Shown: positions 22,081 to 33,336, counted from the first letter of the stretch. The stretch: 64,000 nt of DNA from Cricetomys ansorgei (GCA_026225945.1 JAMJFZ010002307.1:2116001-2180000), one strand, 5' to 3'. Notes: generated from the letters alone by a model not told the origin. Numbers and translations are program-made.

Positions 22081-22514
22081 AGCACCTCACCGTCCCCTCC
22101 TGTGTTGCTCATCACTAGGACACATGCATGTGACGTGTCTTCTGTGAGAAGTGTGCATCAGAAAGACAAAAAGTTTTTAAAGATGCAACTTAAAAATGCA
22201 TGTTTTTATTTGTTAATTAAAAATATGTCTCTTCTAATGACTCTTTGGCCTAGACGATTCAGTAAGAAAGATTCAGATTTGAGTAAGAGAACAACAGTGG
22301 GAGGAAAAGCTATGAGAATAGATTCTGGTTCTGGTTGTAAAGTTGACCTGTATCGTGTCTAGTTTACTAACATATACTTATTTGTTTTTCATAAATATTT
22401 ATTATACAATGTGCTTGACTATATATAAATTGTATGGTGTCTATAAATTTACATACATAAATTTGAATATTAAGATAATGTTCTAAATCTGATTTGTAAA
22501 GATTATTAAATGAG

Positions 22515-22990
22515 AAAGTAATTTAGTAAAGTGTTTGTCATGTAAGCATGAAGACCAGAATTCCCAGAATCCATGTGCAAAGGTCAGGTATTAGTGGGTG
22601 TGTAATTCTAGCTCTGAGGAAGCCGAGGTAGCTGAGTCTCTGGGGCTCACTATCCGTCTAGCCTGGCCTACTTGACAAAACTCCAGGCCAGTGAGAGACC
22701 CTTTCTCAAAACCAGCCAGCCAGCCAGCCAGCCAGCCAACCAGCCCACCAGCCCACCAACCCACCAACCCACCAACCCACCAACCCACCAACCCACCAAC
22801 CCACCAACCCACCAACCAGCCAACCAACCAGAAGTTGGATTGTACCTGAGAATTACACTTGAAGTTTACTTGGTTTCTACACACACACAAGTATGTACAG
22901 ACTTGCACGTGCATGTGCACCTACATGAAAAGACACACTTCCACACACACTTTGACATACGCAGTTGCACACACACACGCTTATACCTAG
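22515..22990 (+). repeat. B4-type SINE interrupted by a CCAN repeat expansion
   Basis: The left part has 'catgtaagcatgaagaccag' and 'ggccagtgagagaccctttc', then 'tcaaaa'. The right part is a CA-rich tail (22880-22980). Between them sits the tetra/octanucleotide tract at 22712-22830, which seems to have expanded inside the element. Confidence 0.6.
22712..22830. repeat. CCAG / CCCACCAA simple repeat
   Basis: About six CCAG units change into an 8-bp CCCACCAA array of about eight copies, then CCAG/CCAA again. One strand is nearly free of T over 119 bp. Confidence 0.95.
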
Positions 22991-23562
22991 ACACATTACT
23001 TAATGAGCTTTCGAAGTCTGGCTCTCTAAACATGCAGAGAATGGAAAGCAATATGGTAAATAACAGCTTAGTGTTTCGTACCTGTGATTCTATTTGGCAG
23101 CTCACACGACATACATTTGGTAATTTCTGCCACACCGTTGTAACGGAGGATTCAGAAGGCCACTATTGCCTGTGTCCGTCAGTACTTTTAGGAAGACTTA
23201 GAGGATGAGGTGTAACAAAACTCACAGTGTGAAACAAAGCTATTCCCTAACATCCTAACAGCTCTCCCAGTCAGGGATTGCTCAATGTAAGTATACATCA
23301 GAAGCTTTCTATCATTTTGACTCAAGAGATATGGGATTTTTTACTCAAGTTCATCTATGTTTCTGTGAGATATGTTAGAAGCAAGCACACCACATGCTTT
23401 CCCCCTAATTTGATTTGAGCTTTCCCCCTAAATTATCCAGTATGCAGGGGTGAAGCATATCCACAGGAGGAGTTTTCTCTGGTCGCTGCAACTGTAAGGA
23501 GATCCTGAAGCTTCTGATGCTACTGGGAGTGACAGGAGTGGGTCTAGGCACTGCTCCTCACA

Positions 23563-23612
23563 ACACACACACACATACACACACATGTAATTATATATAT
23601 ATATATATATGA
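23563..23612. repeat. CA then TA microsatellite
   Basis: A CA run (acacacacacacatacacac) passes into a pure AT run (tatatatatatatatatat). Confidence 0.95.
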
Positions 23613-23892
23613 AATTCAAATCCCCCACAACTGAAAAGTCAAGCAAAAAAAATAAATGGTATATTGTGTGTGCACAGTTGCCTTGGTGTTGAAGTGGGAG
23701 GGGCTTCGGGAGGTTGCCTCTAAAGGGGCATGGGGGAGCACTCTGGGTGGTGGGACTGTTCAAGTCTGGACGGCATATTTCATATATACGTGTGTGCTTG
23801 TGTGAGAACACTGCTGACTTCACATCCGATGCTCTAGTTACCTCTCAATTACAGAGCGATATTGACTCCATGTGTGGCTCATCTGGGATGAA

Positions 23893-23950
23893 TTAAGGGT
23901 CAGTTTCACAGATGAAAATACTGAGGTTTGGAATACTGAAACGTTAGTGT
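23893..23950 (-). repeat. Possible MIR core fragment
   Basis: 'cagatgaaaatactgaggtt' matches the antisense MIR core (acagatgaggaaactgaggc). Short. Confidence 0.35.
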
Positions 23951-24096
23951 TTGACAACGAGGAGACGTGGAGCTTGGCCACGTGCTTTGCAAATCCTTTC
24001 GGGTCTCTAGTGTAGGGGGTGGGAAATCACATCCTCCCAAGTCCTCTACTTGATATCCAGAGAAGATGGATGATGAGATTCTCCTGTCTTTCCTGT

Positions 24097-24412
24097 TTGC
24101 TGTGTGGAACACTCTGACCACAAGCAAGTTGGGGAGGAGGAAGGTTTATTTCTTTTTATACTTCCAGGTCATAGTAGTCACTAAGGGTGGTCAGAGCAGG
24201 AACTTAAGGCAGGAACCGCAGAGGAACACTTCTTGTTGGTCTGCTCAGATAGTTTCCTTATGCAGCCCAGGCCCACTTGCCTAGGAGTGGTACTACCCAC
24301 AGTGGGCTGGCCCCTCCCACACCAGTCAACAATAAAGACAAATGCCACGGGCCAATCCGATCTGAGTGGTCCCTCAATTGATCCTCCCTCCTCAAGAGAC
24401 TCTAGAGAACAT
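24097..24412 (+). repeat. Rodent interspersed repeat
   Basis: Same family as 14762-15130: 'agcaagttggggaggaggaa', 'gtggtactacccacagtggg' and 'cctccctcctcaagagactc'. Confidence 0.7.
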
Positions 24413-24767
24413 GCAAAGAGGACTTAAAATAAAATAATAAAATGTTAGCTGTAGGCAAATTTCGGTCAGGGTGCTGTAAGTCGCATGCCTCCTCTAAATC
24501 CACTTGTCAATAATTGTCAAACCCAGCTGTGATTCGTGATCCTGCCCCCATGGACTGATTTATGAGAGAAAACTTAAACTTCATTTGTGCCAGCTTCGGC
24601 ATTACACAAATTTCTCCTCATTTTCCACTCTTGTGAAGTTGGTGAGAGACACTTGGCTCACAGGGGTAATAAAAACAGAAGTGTCTTCCCAAACTACCCT
24701 CCGCTTCCAGAGTTCTCTCAAGAATCAGGGGTCTGCACGTCCCTCCTCTTCACTTTTTCATGACAGT

Positions 24768-24893
24768 GTCTCTACATAGCTCCTGCTGTCCTGGAACTCA
24801 CTCTGTAGACCAGGCTGGCCTCAAGCTCACAGAGATCCGCCTGCCTCTGCCTCCCGAGTGCTGGGATTAGGGGTGTGCACCGCAACACCTGAT
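24768..24893 (-). repeat. B1 SINE, antisense
   Basis: 'cctggaactcactctgtaga', 'ccaggctggcctcaagctca', 'cgcctgcctctgcctcccga' and 'gtgctgggattaggggtgtg'. A well-kept B1 copy. Confidence 0.93.
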
Positions 24894-25208
24894 CCTTTTT
24901 ATTTTTGACTTCATAAGGATGACTCCCACTTTCTAGAGTCACTGAACACACTGTGTAAGTTCAAATTCTTGATGTTGAGTTAATTATTAAAAAAAAGAAT
25001 TGAACTTCCAGGGTATTGATTTTCCAGAAGACTAAAAGAATATGCATTATCTCCTTAGCAGAAAAGCTGTAAGTAGATGTTAGTTAGTGGTGGTTGAGAA
25101 GTAGTGAGAAGCCTTTTGCAGTGTTGCCGACTGGCCATCTTGGACTTGTCTCTGAGGTCACCAATTAGAAATTTCCTTGAGGTAAATGAATATGGGACGT
25201 CCTGCACA

Positions 25209-25294
25209 TCTGTGATCTGTGCAGTGGACACGAGATGCCCATGTGTCTGTGATCCCTGCAGTGGACATGGGGATGCCCATGTGTCTGTGATATG
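25209..25294. repeat. Short tandem, 37-38-bp unit, about 2.3 copies
   Basis: Units start at 25209, 25246 and 25284, each with tctgtgat, and the first two continue with gcagtggacac/tg and gatgcccatgtg. Confidence 0.85.
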
Positions 25295-26252
25295 TACATT
25301 TGGGCTGATGTTTTTCAAGCTGCAGAAGTTCACAGTGTAAGGGCTTCTCACCGTAAGAGAGAAAACGCTGTATCTTGGAATTGGAGATTCAATCTCTGAA
25401 TTGGCCAAACATGGAAATGTCAAGAGAATTCTGTGGTCCACACGCCACAGGCATGTGAGGGTGTGGGGCGGGGAATGGGGATGTACTCTCCTGTCTTACT
25501 GACTACATGTGTTACACATTAGGATGTTTTTAGCCTCTGGATTTTAATTTGTTGGTGACAGGATCTCTATTTGGGGGAGAGAATTGTCTAGGCTAGCCTT
25601 CTTTATAGTCATCGTTTGATTATTTTCCATGCAAATCTAAATAAGTTGCAGATACTCCAGGTGCTGCAGATTTCTGCATGAGACAGGCAGGGATAAGGTT
25701 AACAAAGGAGCCTGAGCTTCTTCAGTTGAGAGACTTCCCTTGCAGGCTGGCATGTAAACACACTCAGTGGGATAAAGGTACTGGTTGGCACCCGTGACTT
25801 AAAACCATCATTGCCTGTGACCACCAGCGCATCTTTGCAATATCTTGCCAAGGGTGTGGCTGGGGTGATTTGGAAGTAATGGTTGGCATTGTTTGAGAGT
25901 CCTGGACAGTTGAGCCTCTGCCTTGGGATGACTCTGATAGAAAGCCGAGGGTGCGCACACCCTCATGCAACATCTGCCTTTGTCCAACCTGGGAAATTCC
26001 TTCTGTGCATTTTTATTCCCATTATTATTATTATTTGGTTATCTAAGTAGTCATATAACAAAAGTTCCAGGACTTCAAAATGAAAGCCCAGCTCATTTCT
26101 ACCTAGTGCCTGCCCGTCAGAGATCTCATCAGTGCTTCACGCACGATAGATTATGTTGCTGGATTGCTCACCTTTATTGTCTCAGCCCGTTGTGCATTTG
26201 GAGGATGTGATGAGTTCAAAGAGGCTGCCATCGTGTCACAACGTGCCTGTGT

Positions 26253-27318
26253 GTAGCCACCGTGTCACAGTGCGCCTGTGTGTAGCCACTGTCACAGTGC
26301 GCCTGTGTGTAGCCACTGTCACAGTGCGCCTGTGTGTAGCCACCATGTCACAGTGCGCCTGTGTGTAGCCACTGTCACAGTGCGCCTGTGTGTAGCCACC
26401 GTGTCACAGTGCGCCTGTGTGTAGCCACTGTCACAGTGCGCCTGTGTGTAGCCACCGTGTCACAGTGCGCCTGTGTGTAGCCACTGTCACAGTGCGCCTG
26501 TGTGTAGCCACCGTGTCACAGTGTGCCTGTGTGTAGCCACTGTCACAGTGCGCCTGTGTGTAGCCACCATGTCACAGTGTGCCTGTGTGTAGCCACTGTC
26601 ACAGTGCGCCTGTGTGTAGCCACCGTGTCACAACGTGCCTGTGTGTAGCCACCGTGTCACAGTGCGCCTGTGTGTAGCCACTGTCACAGTGCGCCTGTGT
26701 GTAGCCACTGTGTCACAGTGCGCCTGTGTGTAGCCACTGTCACAGTGCGCCTGTGTGTAGCCACCGTGTCACAGTGCGCCTGTGTGTAGCCACCGTGTCA
26801 CAGTGCGCCTGTGTGTAGCCACTGTCACAGTGTGCCTGTGTGTAGCCACCGTGTCACAGTGCGCCTGTGTGTAGCCACTGTCACAGTGCGCCTGTGTGTA
26901 GCCACCATGTCACAGTGTGCCTGTGTGTAGCCACTGTCACAGTGCGCCTGTGTGTAGCCACCGTGTCACAGTGCGCCTGTGTGTAGCCACCGTGTCACAG
27001 TGCGCCTGTGTGTAGCCACTGTCACAGTGCGCCTGTGTGTAGCCACCATGTCACAGTGTGCCTGTGTGTAGCCACTGTCACAGTGTGCCTGTGTGTAGCC
27101 ACCGTGTCACAGTGCGCCTGTGTGTAGCCACCGTGTCACAGTGCGCCTGTGTGTAGCCACTGTCACAGTGTGCCTGTGTGTAGCCACCGTGTCACAGTGC
27201 GCCTGTGTGTAGCCACTGTCACAGTGCGCCTGTGTGTAGCCACCGTGTCACAGTGCGCCTGTGTGTAGCCACTGTCACAGTGCGCCTGTGTGTAGCCACT
27301 GTCACAGTGTGCCTGTGT
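26253..27318 (+). repeat. VNTR: 38 units of 29 bp (L) and 27 bp (S)
   Basis: Every unit starts gtagccac and ends gcctgtgt. L units (29 bp) read ccgtgtcacag and S units (27 bp) read tgtcacag after the common start. I count 20 L and 18 S units, which adds up exactly to the 1,066 bp. A partial unit precedes it at 26227-26252 and a broken start follows it at 27319. Variants include CG/CA/TG at the L centre, tgcgcc/tgtgcc, and one acaacg form at 26612 onward (also seen in the first partial unit). No direct link to gene function is visible. Confidence 0.97.
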
Positions 27319-28679
27319 GTAGCCACCATTGCTCATTGCTCTCTGGCCCATGCACATTCTTTTCAGCCACTAAAAAAATTAAAAAAAAAATTATTTGCCT
27401 CTTAATCCTGAAGTATTCCCACAGTTTTCATTCTTTTATTGCTGGGAATTCTATTGCCTGCCTCTCATTTTTAGTTCCTCTTCCTCTTGGCATATACCCT
27501 CTACACTTCTGGAAGGGACCATTCTTCGCCAGATGCTGGAGCTTTTACTCCAGGCAGAATTTCACCCACACCCGGGAAGTCAAGACCACTGTTTGCAAAG
27601 AAAACTTGCCATGTGTTGTTTTTGAGTCTCGTTGCTGGTTGTAGGCGCTGAGATGTAGGAGACAAGATGGGACCTAAATCGTGGGAATAACAGGGCGCGC
27701 CCTTGACTGACTGACTGTGGTCAATGTGAGAAGGAGACGTGGATGGGTATGAACTGTGCTACAGTGTGAGGGAGAAAATCGATGAAAAGCCAAGGCCAGA
27801 AGGATTGACAGGGATTCCTCATTGGGCATGCTTGCACTTGCCATCGGTTTCGATAATGGCCTCAGACAAGAGAGTCTTCTGGGTTCTGCATAATGGATTT
27901 CTAGTCAGAGTAGATAAACGCAAGCAAACTTAGCGGATAATTGAGGCTTCTCTACCAGAGGAGAAGTTGTTTACCTTAACTGCTTCCAGGCTTTTCTTGT
28001 GTTATGAAAGCCTTGGTCTGAGCAGAGAGGGACGATGCTCGAGTATGGCGTCTGACAGTTTGGGCACTCATGGTACCTAACCAGGACCTTTCCACCATCC
28101 TGCAGTGTTGGTAATTACCAAAGCCTTGAGTTTTGCAATGGAGACTCTATTCACTAGGCAACTGGACTCCATTGCCTCTCGATAAGAATTCGGTTCAAGG
28201 GTACTTATGGGACCAAAAGAAAAAAAGTGGTTTGAGATGTGGGGAAATCACGTAAAGAAGGGACACCATCGATGCTTGCACATATGTAAACATGCTTCTA
28301 ACATGCTTCGTGGGAGGCCTGTTTAGAAGCTATCCATTGGCTGGGTCTGCTGCTCCTAATGTAGAAGTCAGCTGACCTTCAGAACCGTAAGTGAGGAGGT
28401 CAGCGTTAGCGCTGTGAACCAATTAAGATGATCTTCAAATCTCTTTTGAAAAACAAGACAACCAGCTAAGACCATTGAAACAATCCTTGTGGGTGACTCT
28501 CATCAAGGTGTTTACAGAGCACTGGAGGGCTCTGTGCAGGGTGGGGTCTTGTTTCTTTGTTGTTTAGTTAAGTCACTTCTAAAACCCACAATGAAAGCCA
28601 GTAACAATCAGACAAGCCACAGGGCAAATTTAGGTTTTTTCTGGCTCCCCAAGAAGACTCGTGTTGGATTTTAAATTCT

Positions 28680-28800
28680 CTCTCCTTTTGAAGCAGGCTC
28701 TCCTTATGTTGCCCAGGATGGCTAGAGGGGCTGGGCTCTATCCATCCTTCTGCCTCAGCTTCCCATGGAAGGTGTGCCAGGCTCTACCCTTTCTCCCTGG
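28680..28800 (-). repeat. Old B1 SINE, antisense
   Basis: 'tccttatgttgcccaggatg' and 'ccttctgcctcagcttccca' then 'aaggtgtgccaggctc'. Diverged B1. Confidence 0.55.
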
Positions 28801-29090
28801 TCCCTCTAGATTTTAAACTTTAGGGTTGAAAAATTTTATAACAAAGAGAAAAGGAATCTTGTTTGCTTATAGGGACGTGGCCACAGTCTTCGTATCACCA
28901 TTAGTAATTTTCTGTATCTTAGAGATGAAAACCATTTCTCCTTTTGAAAACAGAAGTCCCCAACATGCAGTGAGTTACATGTGTGCCTGTGAAGCACGCA
29001 GCCGAGCCTTGTTGTAACACTAGCAAGCTGTGTTGATGCTGTGGCCACCCACGTTTCACATGTGTCGACTGAACCCTCTTCTTGTGCCAG

Positions 29091-29284
29091 GCAACAACGT
29101 CATGAGGACCATCCACGGCGTGGGAGAAATGATGACACAGATGGTGCTCAGCAGAGGCTCCATATTCCCGGTCAGTGTGCCGGACACACAGCCCAGCGTC
29201 CACCCCAGCAAGCAGGCAAGCCCCAGTGAGCAGGAGGATGTGACCGTGATGGACACGAAGCTGAAGGTCATCGAGATTTTACAG
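29091..29284 (+). CDS. Itpr2: Itpr2 exon I: solenoid with probable PKA site
   Basis: A 194-bp exon: two bases of Ser444 and 64 codons (residues 445-508, [10 protein letters not shown]...KVIEILQ). The acceptor is ttgtgccag and the donor gtatgt. [21 protein letters not shown] and [13 protein letters not shown] are conserved blocks (each split where the loop begins). Ser467 in LSRGS maps to about residue 937-938. I recall Ser937 as a reported PKA phosphorylation site of mouse type 2 receptor, so this is its likely counterpart. The following Pro/Ser-rich loop ([20 protein letters not shown]) looks flexible. A GU-rich tract starts 74 bp after the donor. Confidence 0.95.
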
Positions 29285-29357
29285 GTATGTTGTATGGCTT
29301 GACACTGACAGAGTTGGCATGTGGCTCATTGGTTTCACTTAAGCTTTGTTTCCCGTC

Positions 29358-29620
29358 ACTGTGCGTGCGTGCGTGTGTGTCTGGGTGTGCATGGGTGTGT
29401 GCGTGCATGTGTGTCTGTGTGCATACGTGTGCATGTGTGTATGTACACGCATTGTGTGCATGTGTGTGTGCACACATGTATCTAAGTGAGTGCATGCATA
29501 TGTGTGTGCATATGTCTGTGCATGTGTGTGTGAGTGTGCATATATCTGTGCATGTGTGTGAGTGTGCATGTGTGTGCATGTGTGTGTGTGTGCTGCATGT
29601 GTGTATGTGTGTATAGCACA
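29358..29620 (+). repeat. GT-rich tract just downstream of exon I
   Basis: Irregular tgtgtgcatg-type repeat on the sense strand, so the pre-mRNA is GU-rich. It starts 74 bp after the exon I donor. Confidence 0.92.
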
Positions 29621-29632
29621 AGACCACATGGA

Positions 29633-29700
29633 GCTTGTTCTCCTCCTGCCTTAGCTTTCTGAGTGCTGAGATCCGGGAGTCAGGCATTATACCTGGGTTT
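29633..29700 (-). repeat. B1 fragment, antisense
   Basis: 'tcctcctgccttagctttct' and 'gagtgctgagatccgggagt' match the antisense middle of B1. The GT tract is on its upstream side. Confidence 0.5.
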
Positions 29701-30069
29701 ACTGTGTACATATATTGAAATGCTGTTGGTGTAATGTGATTCTGAAATGCCCTCGGTTTATTATTTTTTTAAGTGAAGAACAGAGCTTGCAGTAAACCCT
29801 ACAGCGATGTCTTTGCACATTCCTTCCTTGTTCCATGAGGCACACGGATGATTTCTGGCATGTAGAGTGCTTTGCATGTGGTGAAATTGCTCTCCAAGTA
29901 TTTATTACCAGCTAGTATTGACCCACATTGAATATTTCCTTCATTTAAGGAAGATTTTAAAAGTAGACATTTTTAATGATGGAATTCTAATCATTTCCTG
30001 TTTTTAATTGTTTGAAACATATTTGTGTATCCAAATCTCTTGTTGTTTTAGGAAACTCAAAGATTTTCT

Positions 30070-30190
30070 GTCAGATACATTGATATGTTCCTGTAATCCT
30101 AGCATTCAGGACGCTGAGGCAGGAGGATTTCTATGAGTTCAAGACCAGCCTAGGCAACATAGCAAGGCCCTGCTTCACTCCTCAAATTAT
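30070..30190 (+). repeat. B1 SINE, partial
   Basis: 'gttcctgtaatcctagcatt', 'ctgaggcaggaggatttcta' and 'gagttcaagaccagcctagg'. Confidence 0.85.
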
Positions 30191-31164
30191 TATTTACCGA
30201 ACTTAACTGTTGATTTTATTACTTTACATAATTATCTTTCTTTGTGTTTCTTAGTGGCTGGGGATTTTTTTTTCCCACACTAGCTAAATTTAATACTTAG
30301 CTTTATCAGTTTAATGAACTCAGTTATTTCATACAACAGACCCCTGTCACAGAGGCTATGATTTCTAGCATTTTCATTTTGAGGTAAGTCTGGGAAGCAA
30401 GCCTGTGGTGCCTTTATTATAGCATTTATTCCGGAGCTGGAGAATGGAGATGTAGCTTTCAGGACTGTCTTAAGATTGTGAACAGAGTTTCCCAAATCTT
30501 TCGTCATCGGCTAACATAGACGGAGCTACCAGAAGCGGGTCAGCAGTCCTGGAAGTCTCTGTGCATTTTTCATTCAAAGTAATTAGATTTATAATCATAG
30601 AACATTTCCCAGATCCTCCAGGGTTCCCAAAGGCCGAGTCCTGAGAAGTGCTGGCAGGCTTCCCCGCCCTGTCCATGGCCTTGGAAATTCATGTGATGCT
30701 CTTATCCTGACGCCGGCCGAGAAAGGACTCTCAGGGGTCCCTGCTCAGCCCCACTCCCGTGGGATGACCTCTGATGCACGTGGCCTCATTTTCAACTATG
30801 GGTTCATCAGTGGTGCCTGTCACAGGTGACAGTGAAAGGTGGCGCTGTGTGGCTCATTTCCGCCTCCTTTCATCATTTGGAGGGTTTTCCCCAATCTCTC
30901 TTGTTGTCTGTCTGTCGCCCATGATCTCCAGCCTCGGTGTGATGCCCTCAACCCGCGGCCTTCTCGGAACAACCATTTAACAGATCCCTGGGGGCACACC
31001 CACTGGCTGCTCTTTGCTCTCGGCAGGCTCTTCTTCCTCAGGGGCCACCCCTCTTTTACCCCACTTAAAACCATGTTTTTCAGTGAGCATCGCTTAATTC
31101 TTACTCTCCGACCCTATTTACTCTCTTTCTTCACCTTCATGAATTTTAAAATTGATTTTAATTT

Positions 31165-31312
31165 TTTTAAGACAAAATTCATTCTGTAGCTCTAATTGGC
31201 CAGAGCTTACTATGTAACTTAGGCTGGTCTTGAACTCGTAGGAATTCTCCTGCCTGAGCCTCCTGAGTGCTGAGGGTGCTGGGATGGCAGGTGTGAGCCA
31301 CCATGCCTGGGT
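31165..31312 (-). repeat. B1 SINE, antisense
   Basis: A T tract, 'gtaacttaggctggtcttga', 'ctcctgcctgagcctcctga' and 'gtgtgagccaccatgcctgg'. Confidence 0.88.
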
Positions 31313-31784
31313 TTTCCTCTGCCTCGTTGATATCTGTCTCTTTATATTACACCTGATCTGTGTCTTTACAATCAGACGCGTAAGAGGAGCAAAGGTTATG
31401 AAATGGAATTCTGTGAGTACACATCTCCAAAAGAAGTGAATGTTCATTAGAGTTTCATGTTGAATTCCTCCCCCTGCGCTTTGGGCATTTGAGTTTTAAA
31501 ATACTTCTTGTGTATTAAGCACCCATGGCGTAGCTTCTGTCTCCACTCTCCTGGGGCAAGCCCCAGGCCCCTTATTAGACTACTGTTCCCCATGTTTGTG
31601 TGCCCTACACCCTATAAATAATCATCCACTGGAGTCTCTTTATCCAGTGTGTCGTATTCCCAGCAGGTTAGTAAAAGAGTTGTGGAGTTTTTTATCTTCT
31701 AGACTTTATACTTGTCAAGAGCCACATTTGCAAACTGACCACCTTAAAACGTTACATTAAAAAAGGATTTTAAATTTTTGTTTG

Positions 31785-31983
31785 CTCATGTGTGCGTGTG
31801 TGTGTGTGCATGTGTGTGCGTGTGTGTGCGTGTGTGTTATGTGCATATGAATGCAAGTCCTGCAGAAGCCAGAAGAGAATATTAGATCCCTGGAGCTGGA
31901 GTTTCAGGCAGTTGTGTGCCATCTGACAAGGGCTCTGGGAACAAACTGAAGTCCCTTGCAAGAGCAGCATCTCTCCAGGCCTG
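31785..31983 (-). repeat. B2-type SINE, antisense, with GT tail
   Basis: A GT-rich start, then 'cagaagccagaagagaatat', 'ctggagctggagtttcaggc' and 'gcaagagcagcatctctcca'. Diverged. Confidence 0.7.
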
Positions 31984-32124
31984 GAGGCACTTTTATAAAC
32001 TGTGCTGTTATCCTCTCTGCCTGTAACTAATGTGGATGAACTTAACCAAGAGTAGCTGACATGAGCTTGCTTCCATTCAGATGCAGCATAAAGACCTTCA
32101 AAGTGTTGGGGAGATGGTGGGTAG

Positions 32125-32205
32125 AAATGGAGGGAGAGGGAAGGAAAGGAAGCGGGGAGGGAGGAAAGAATAAAGACAGACGGACAGACAGACAGACAGA
32201 GATCC
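32125..32205. repeat. GGGA/GAAA purine tract with CAGA repeat
   Basis: 'gagggagagggaaggaaagg' onward, then a gacagacagacagacaga run. Confidence 0.9.
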
Positions 32206-32981
32206 AGATCAAATCTGGCATGGAATCATAAAAAAGGAGTGTGCTGTGCAGGCTTGCAGTGTCTTGAGAGCTTGCTCTCATGGGGTGGAGAAGAGAATCA
32301 GAGTACAGTGCACAGAGTACAGACGATGCAGTGGGAAACTGTGGGTGAAGCAGTGACCATGGGAGAGAGGAGTCTGAGCTCTTGAGGGGGTGTGGCTGGG
32401 GAGGAGAGGAGGGCCCTAGAGGCAAACAGAAGAGATGGGGACAAAAGTCAGCTTTCCTAAATGATGCTCAGCGAACCGGGTTTATCTTGGGCCGCAGCAC
32501 ATCCTTCCTGATGGTCCTCCCTGACCGGTGGCTCAGCCCTGCACGCGACCACCTAAGGGAGCCATGCCCTGTTCTCCCAGCTCGGTTACTTGTTCCTTTC
32601 AGGCAGGGAGTCCCAATGTTTGGATTTCCCACAGCTCCCAGCAGAGCATGGGCCTTAATGGCTACTTCATTCCTGACCACACATCAGCCCCTGAGATGGG
32701 GATTAAACAATGGAGAAGCCCAGGAACCAGCATTTCAGCCGTCCTGGCTGGCCAGCCTCTGGGCTGGTCCGTAGAGCTGGATCCTCTCTACCACAGCCAA
32801 GACCCCAGCCGCAACCCCAGCCTTCCAGTGCAGGAAGGCTCCAGCATTTTCCTCCCAGCAAAAATGCAAGTTGCCCGGGACCACATCAGCATTGCTTCTT
32901 CAGACACATGGCACCCTACCTGGAATTTCAGAGATCAATTGTGGGTGCTGGATTTCCTTGTTTCTGAGAATGGGTGTAGAC

Positions 32982-33105
32982 CAGGTGTGGTGGCACACAC
33001 CTGTGATCCCAGCCCTTGGGAGGAGGAGCAGGAGTCCAAGGGTATCCTCTGATACGTAGGGAGTTGGCGGCCAATCTGGGCTACAGGAGACTTTGTTTCA
33101 AAGCC
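32982..33105 (+). repeat. B1 SINE
   Basis: 'ccaggtgtggtggcacacac', 'ctgtgatcccagcccttggg' and 'gctacaggagactttgtttc'. Confidence 0.85.
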
Positions 33106-33146
33106 ACCCACTCACCCAATTTAAAAATCATTAATAATGATAATTA

Positions 33147-33172
33147 TTAATTAGTAATTAATTACTAATTAA
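33147..33172. repeat. 26-bp perfect palindrome, AT-only core
   Basis: Each half is ttaattagtaatt and its exact reverse complement. It holds several TAATTA-type homeodomain-like words. It lies in a wider TAA/ATT-rich patch (33120-33180). Confidence 0.85.
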
Positions 33173-33336
33173 CTAATACTGACCAATGAAAATGTATCCC
33201 TTTCCTGCATTTAAACACTGATGTAAACAGGTAAACAACTGAGAGTTTACAGTTTACAAGTAAGATATCTGATTGGTTCATCTGAAAGATTGACAGCAGT
33301 GTGGTTGGTATGTGTCACGACTTGCATTAAAAATTG

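Larger units (their letters stand above)
17929..29090 (+). other. Intron H-I (11.2 kb), SIII-equivalent position
   Basis: The second-largest intron here. It carries B4-type SINEs (18075, 21145, 22515), an L1 tail (19765-20037), a GT minisatellite (20453-21148), a possible old DNA-transposon piece (about 21990-22080), a rodent repeat (24097-24412), B1 pieces, a small 37-bp tandem (25209-25294) and the 38-unit VNTR (26253-27318). The stretches 18400-19440, 23140-23540, 25300-26220 and 27330-28670 hold nothing I recognise. Confidence 0.8.

Noticed and set aside
22672..23208. 178-codon Pro/Gln/Thr-rich frame
   Set aside because: It is the translation of the CCAG/CCCACCAA repeat and the SINE around it.
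26253..27318. Regular 27-29-bp repeats resembling a CRISPR array
   Set aside because: The repeats are head to tail with no unique spacers, and they lie in a mammalian intron. It is a VNTR.
32382..33052. Overlapping frames of 130 and 174 codons in intron I-J
   Set aside because: Two overlapping frames with no known motif; the second one runs into a B1 element. Chance frames in GC-richer intron sequence.
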